Positions 5,640 through 5,902 of a stretch of 5,902 nucleotides of DNA are shown here, piece after piece. Location: positions 1-5,902 of the forward strand of contig JABDKZ010000167.1 in NCBI GenBank assembly GCA_013001935.1, given 5' to 3'. Numbering within the stretch: position 1 is the stretch's first letter; every line of letters starts with the position of its first letter. Under the pieces are notes generated by a model. That model did not search any database. It was not told the DNA's origin and worked only from the letters and a program-made list of their open reading frames with translations. The DNA is from Maribacter sp. Its GTDB lineage: Bacteria > Bacteroidota > Bacteroidia > Flavobacteriales > Flavobacteriaceae. The position numbers and the translations under genes are program-made.

Positions 5640-5863
5640 CAATGTCTTGGTTAGGACCAACCAACCATCATCTTAACCAGTCTTGCCAATTAATTTTGAA
5701 TTTGTCACATATTTTTATTCGTTATGCACTTACCGGAATAACTTCATTGTTATGTAATAAAGGACGATAAATCAATAACATTGTTACCGATAATCAGAAC
5801 TTTAACATTCCTTTTCGAAACGCAGTAAATCTAGTTTGAGTTAAAAAAACAAGGAGTTGGTCA
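5640..5863. other. Intergenic region with one possible -7 box
   Basis: I see no open frame of useful length on either strand here. TAATTTTG (5691-5698) is a perfect TAnnTTTG match pointing right, but no TTG lies 19-20 bases upstream and the next start codon considered is about 165 bp away. Small imperfect repeats occur (TTGGT/ACCAA around 5646-5660; CATTGTTA twice between 5740 and 5790), none strong enough to name. Confidence 0.3.
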
Positions 5864-5902
5864 ATGATTCAAGTAAATGAGGTTTGTATTGAGAATAATC
5901 AT
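5864..5902 (+). CDS. Start of an unidentified gene (cut by the right edge)
   Basis: ATG at 5864 opens 13 codons (MIQVNEVCIENNH) to the window end without a stop. AAGGAG at 5851-5856, seven bases before the ATG, is a textbook Shine-Dalgarno sequence and the main reason to call a start here, since the other genes in this window lack one. The peptide is too short to assign. It lies on the same strand as the synthase gene but beyond the terminator, so it is a separate unit. Confidence 0.45.
   Translation, partial: MIQVNEVCIENNH

Noticed and set aside
5864..5902. Reading the final peptide (VCIENNH) as the start of a response regulator receiver domain
   Set aside because: Thirteen residues are too few, and the spacing of the acidic residues does not fit the receiver pattern.

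Overview
The window looks like chromosomal DNA from a flavobacterium (Bacteroidota, probably Flavobacteriaceae). This is inferred from four things: AT-rich DNA; genes mostly without a Shine-Dalgarno sequence; several intergenic matches to the Bacteroidota promoter pattern (-33 TTTG or TTG, -7 TAnnTTTG); and the style of the proteins, such as the glycine/methionine-rich insertion in HtpG. No insertion sequence, CRISPR array, tRNA or rRNA gene was seen.

Left part, minus strand: a complete htpG (Hsp90 chaperone, 208-2100) is followed 30 bp downstream by the start of a small secreted DUF2141-type protein, which runs off the left edge (177-1). A candidate htpG promoter lies at 2170-2140, with a TGTCA direct repeat over its -33 element.

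Divergent intergenic region (2101-2456, 356 bp): besides the htpG promoter, it holds a rightward -7 box (2257-2264), a possible 10-codon micro-ORF (2287-2319), a long hairpin with a GAAA loop and a U-tract (2334-2377), and a second -7 box between two copies of a 9-bp direct repeat. Together these look like either a roughly 100-nt small RNA or an attenuator-like leader for the downstream regulator gene. This is the least explained part of the window.

Right part, plus strand: a TetR-like regulator (2457-3116) is followed after 24 bp by an ABC1/UbiB/Coq8-family atypical kinase that starts with TTG (3141-4451). After a 122-bp gap comes a FabH-type ketoacyl-ACP synthase III (4574-5581). The gap contains a 10-bp inverted repeat lying over a plausible promoter for the synthase gene. 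A strong bidirectional terminator (5604-5630) closes the unit. The last 39 bases appear to begin another gene (5864 onward) with an unusually good Shine-Dalgarno sequence.

How the genes may fit together (inference): the regulator and the kinase-like protein look co-transcribed. The synthase makes the first condensation product in fatty-acid or related acyl chain synthesis and may belong to the same regulon. The UbiB-like protein is notable because flavobacteria generally use menaquinone rather than ubiquinone, so its role here is unlikely to be the textbook one. No clearly new multi-gene system is visible. The strongest leads are the structured leader at 2257-2390 and the inverted repeat at 4521-4554.
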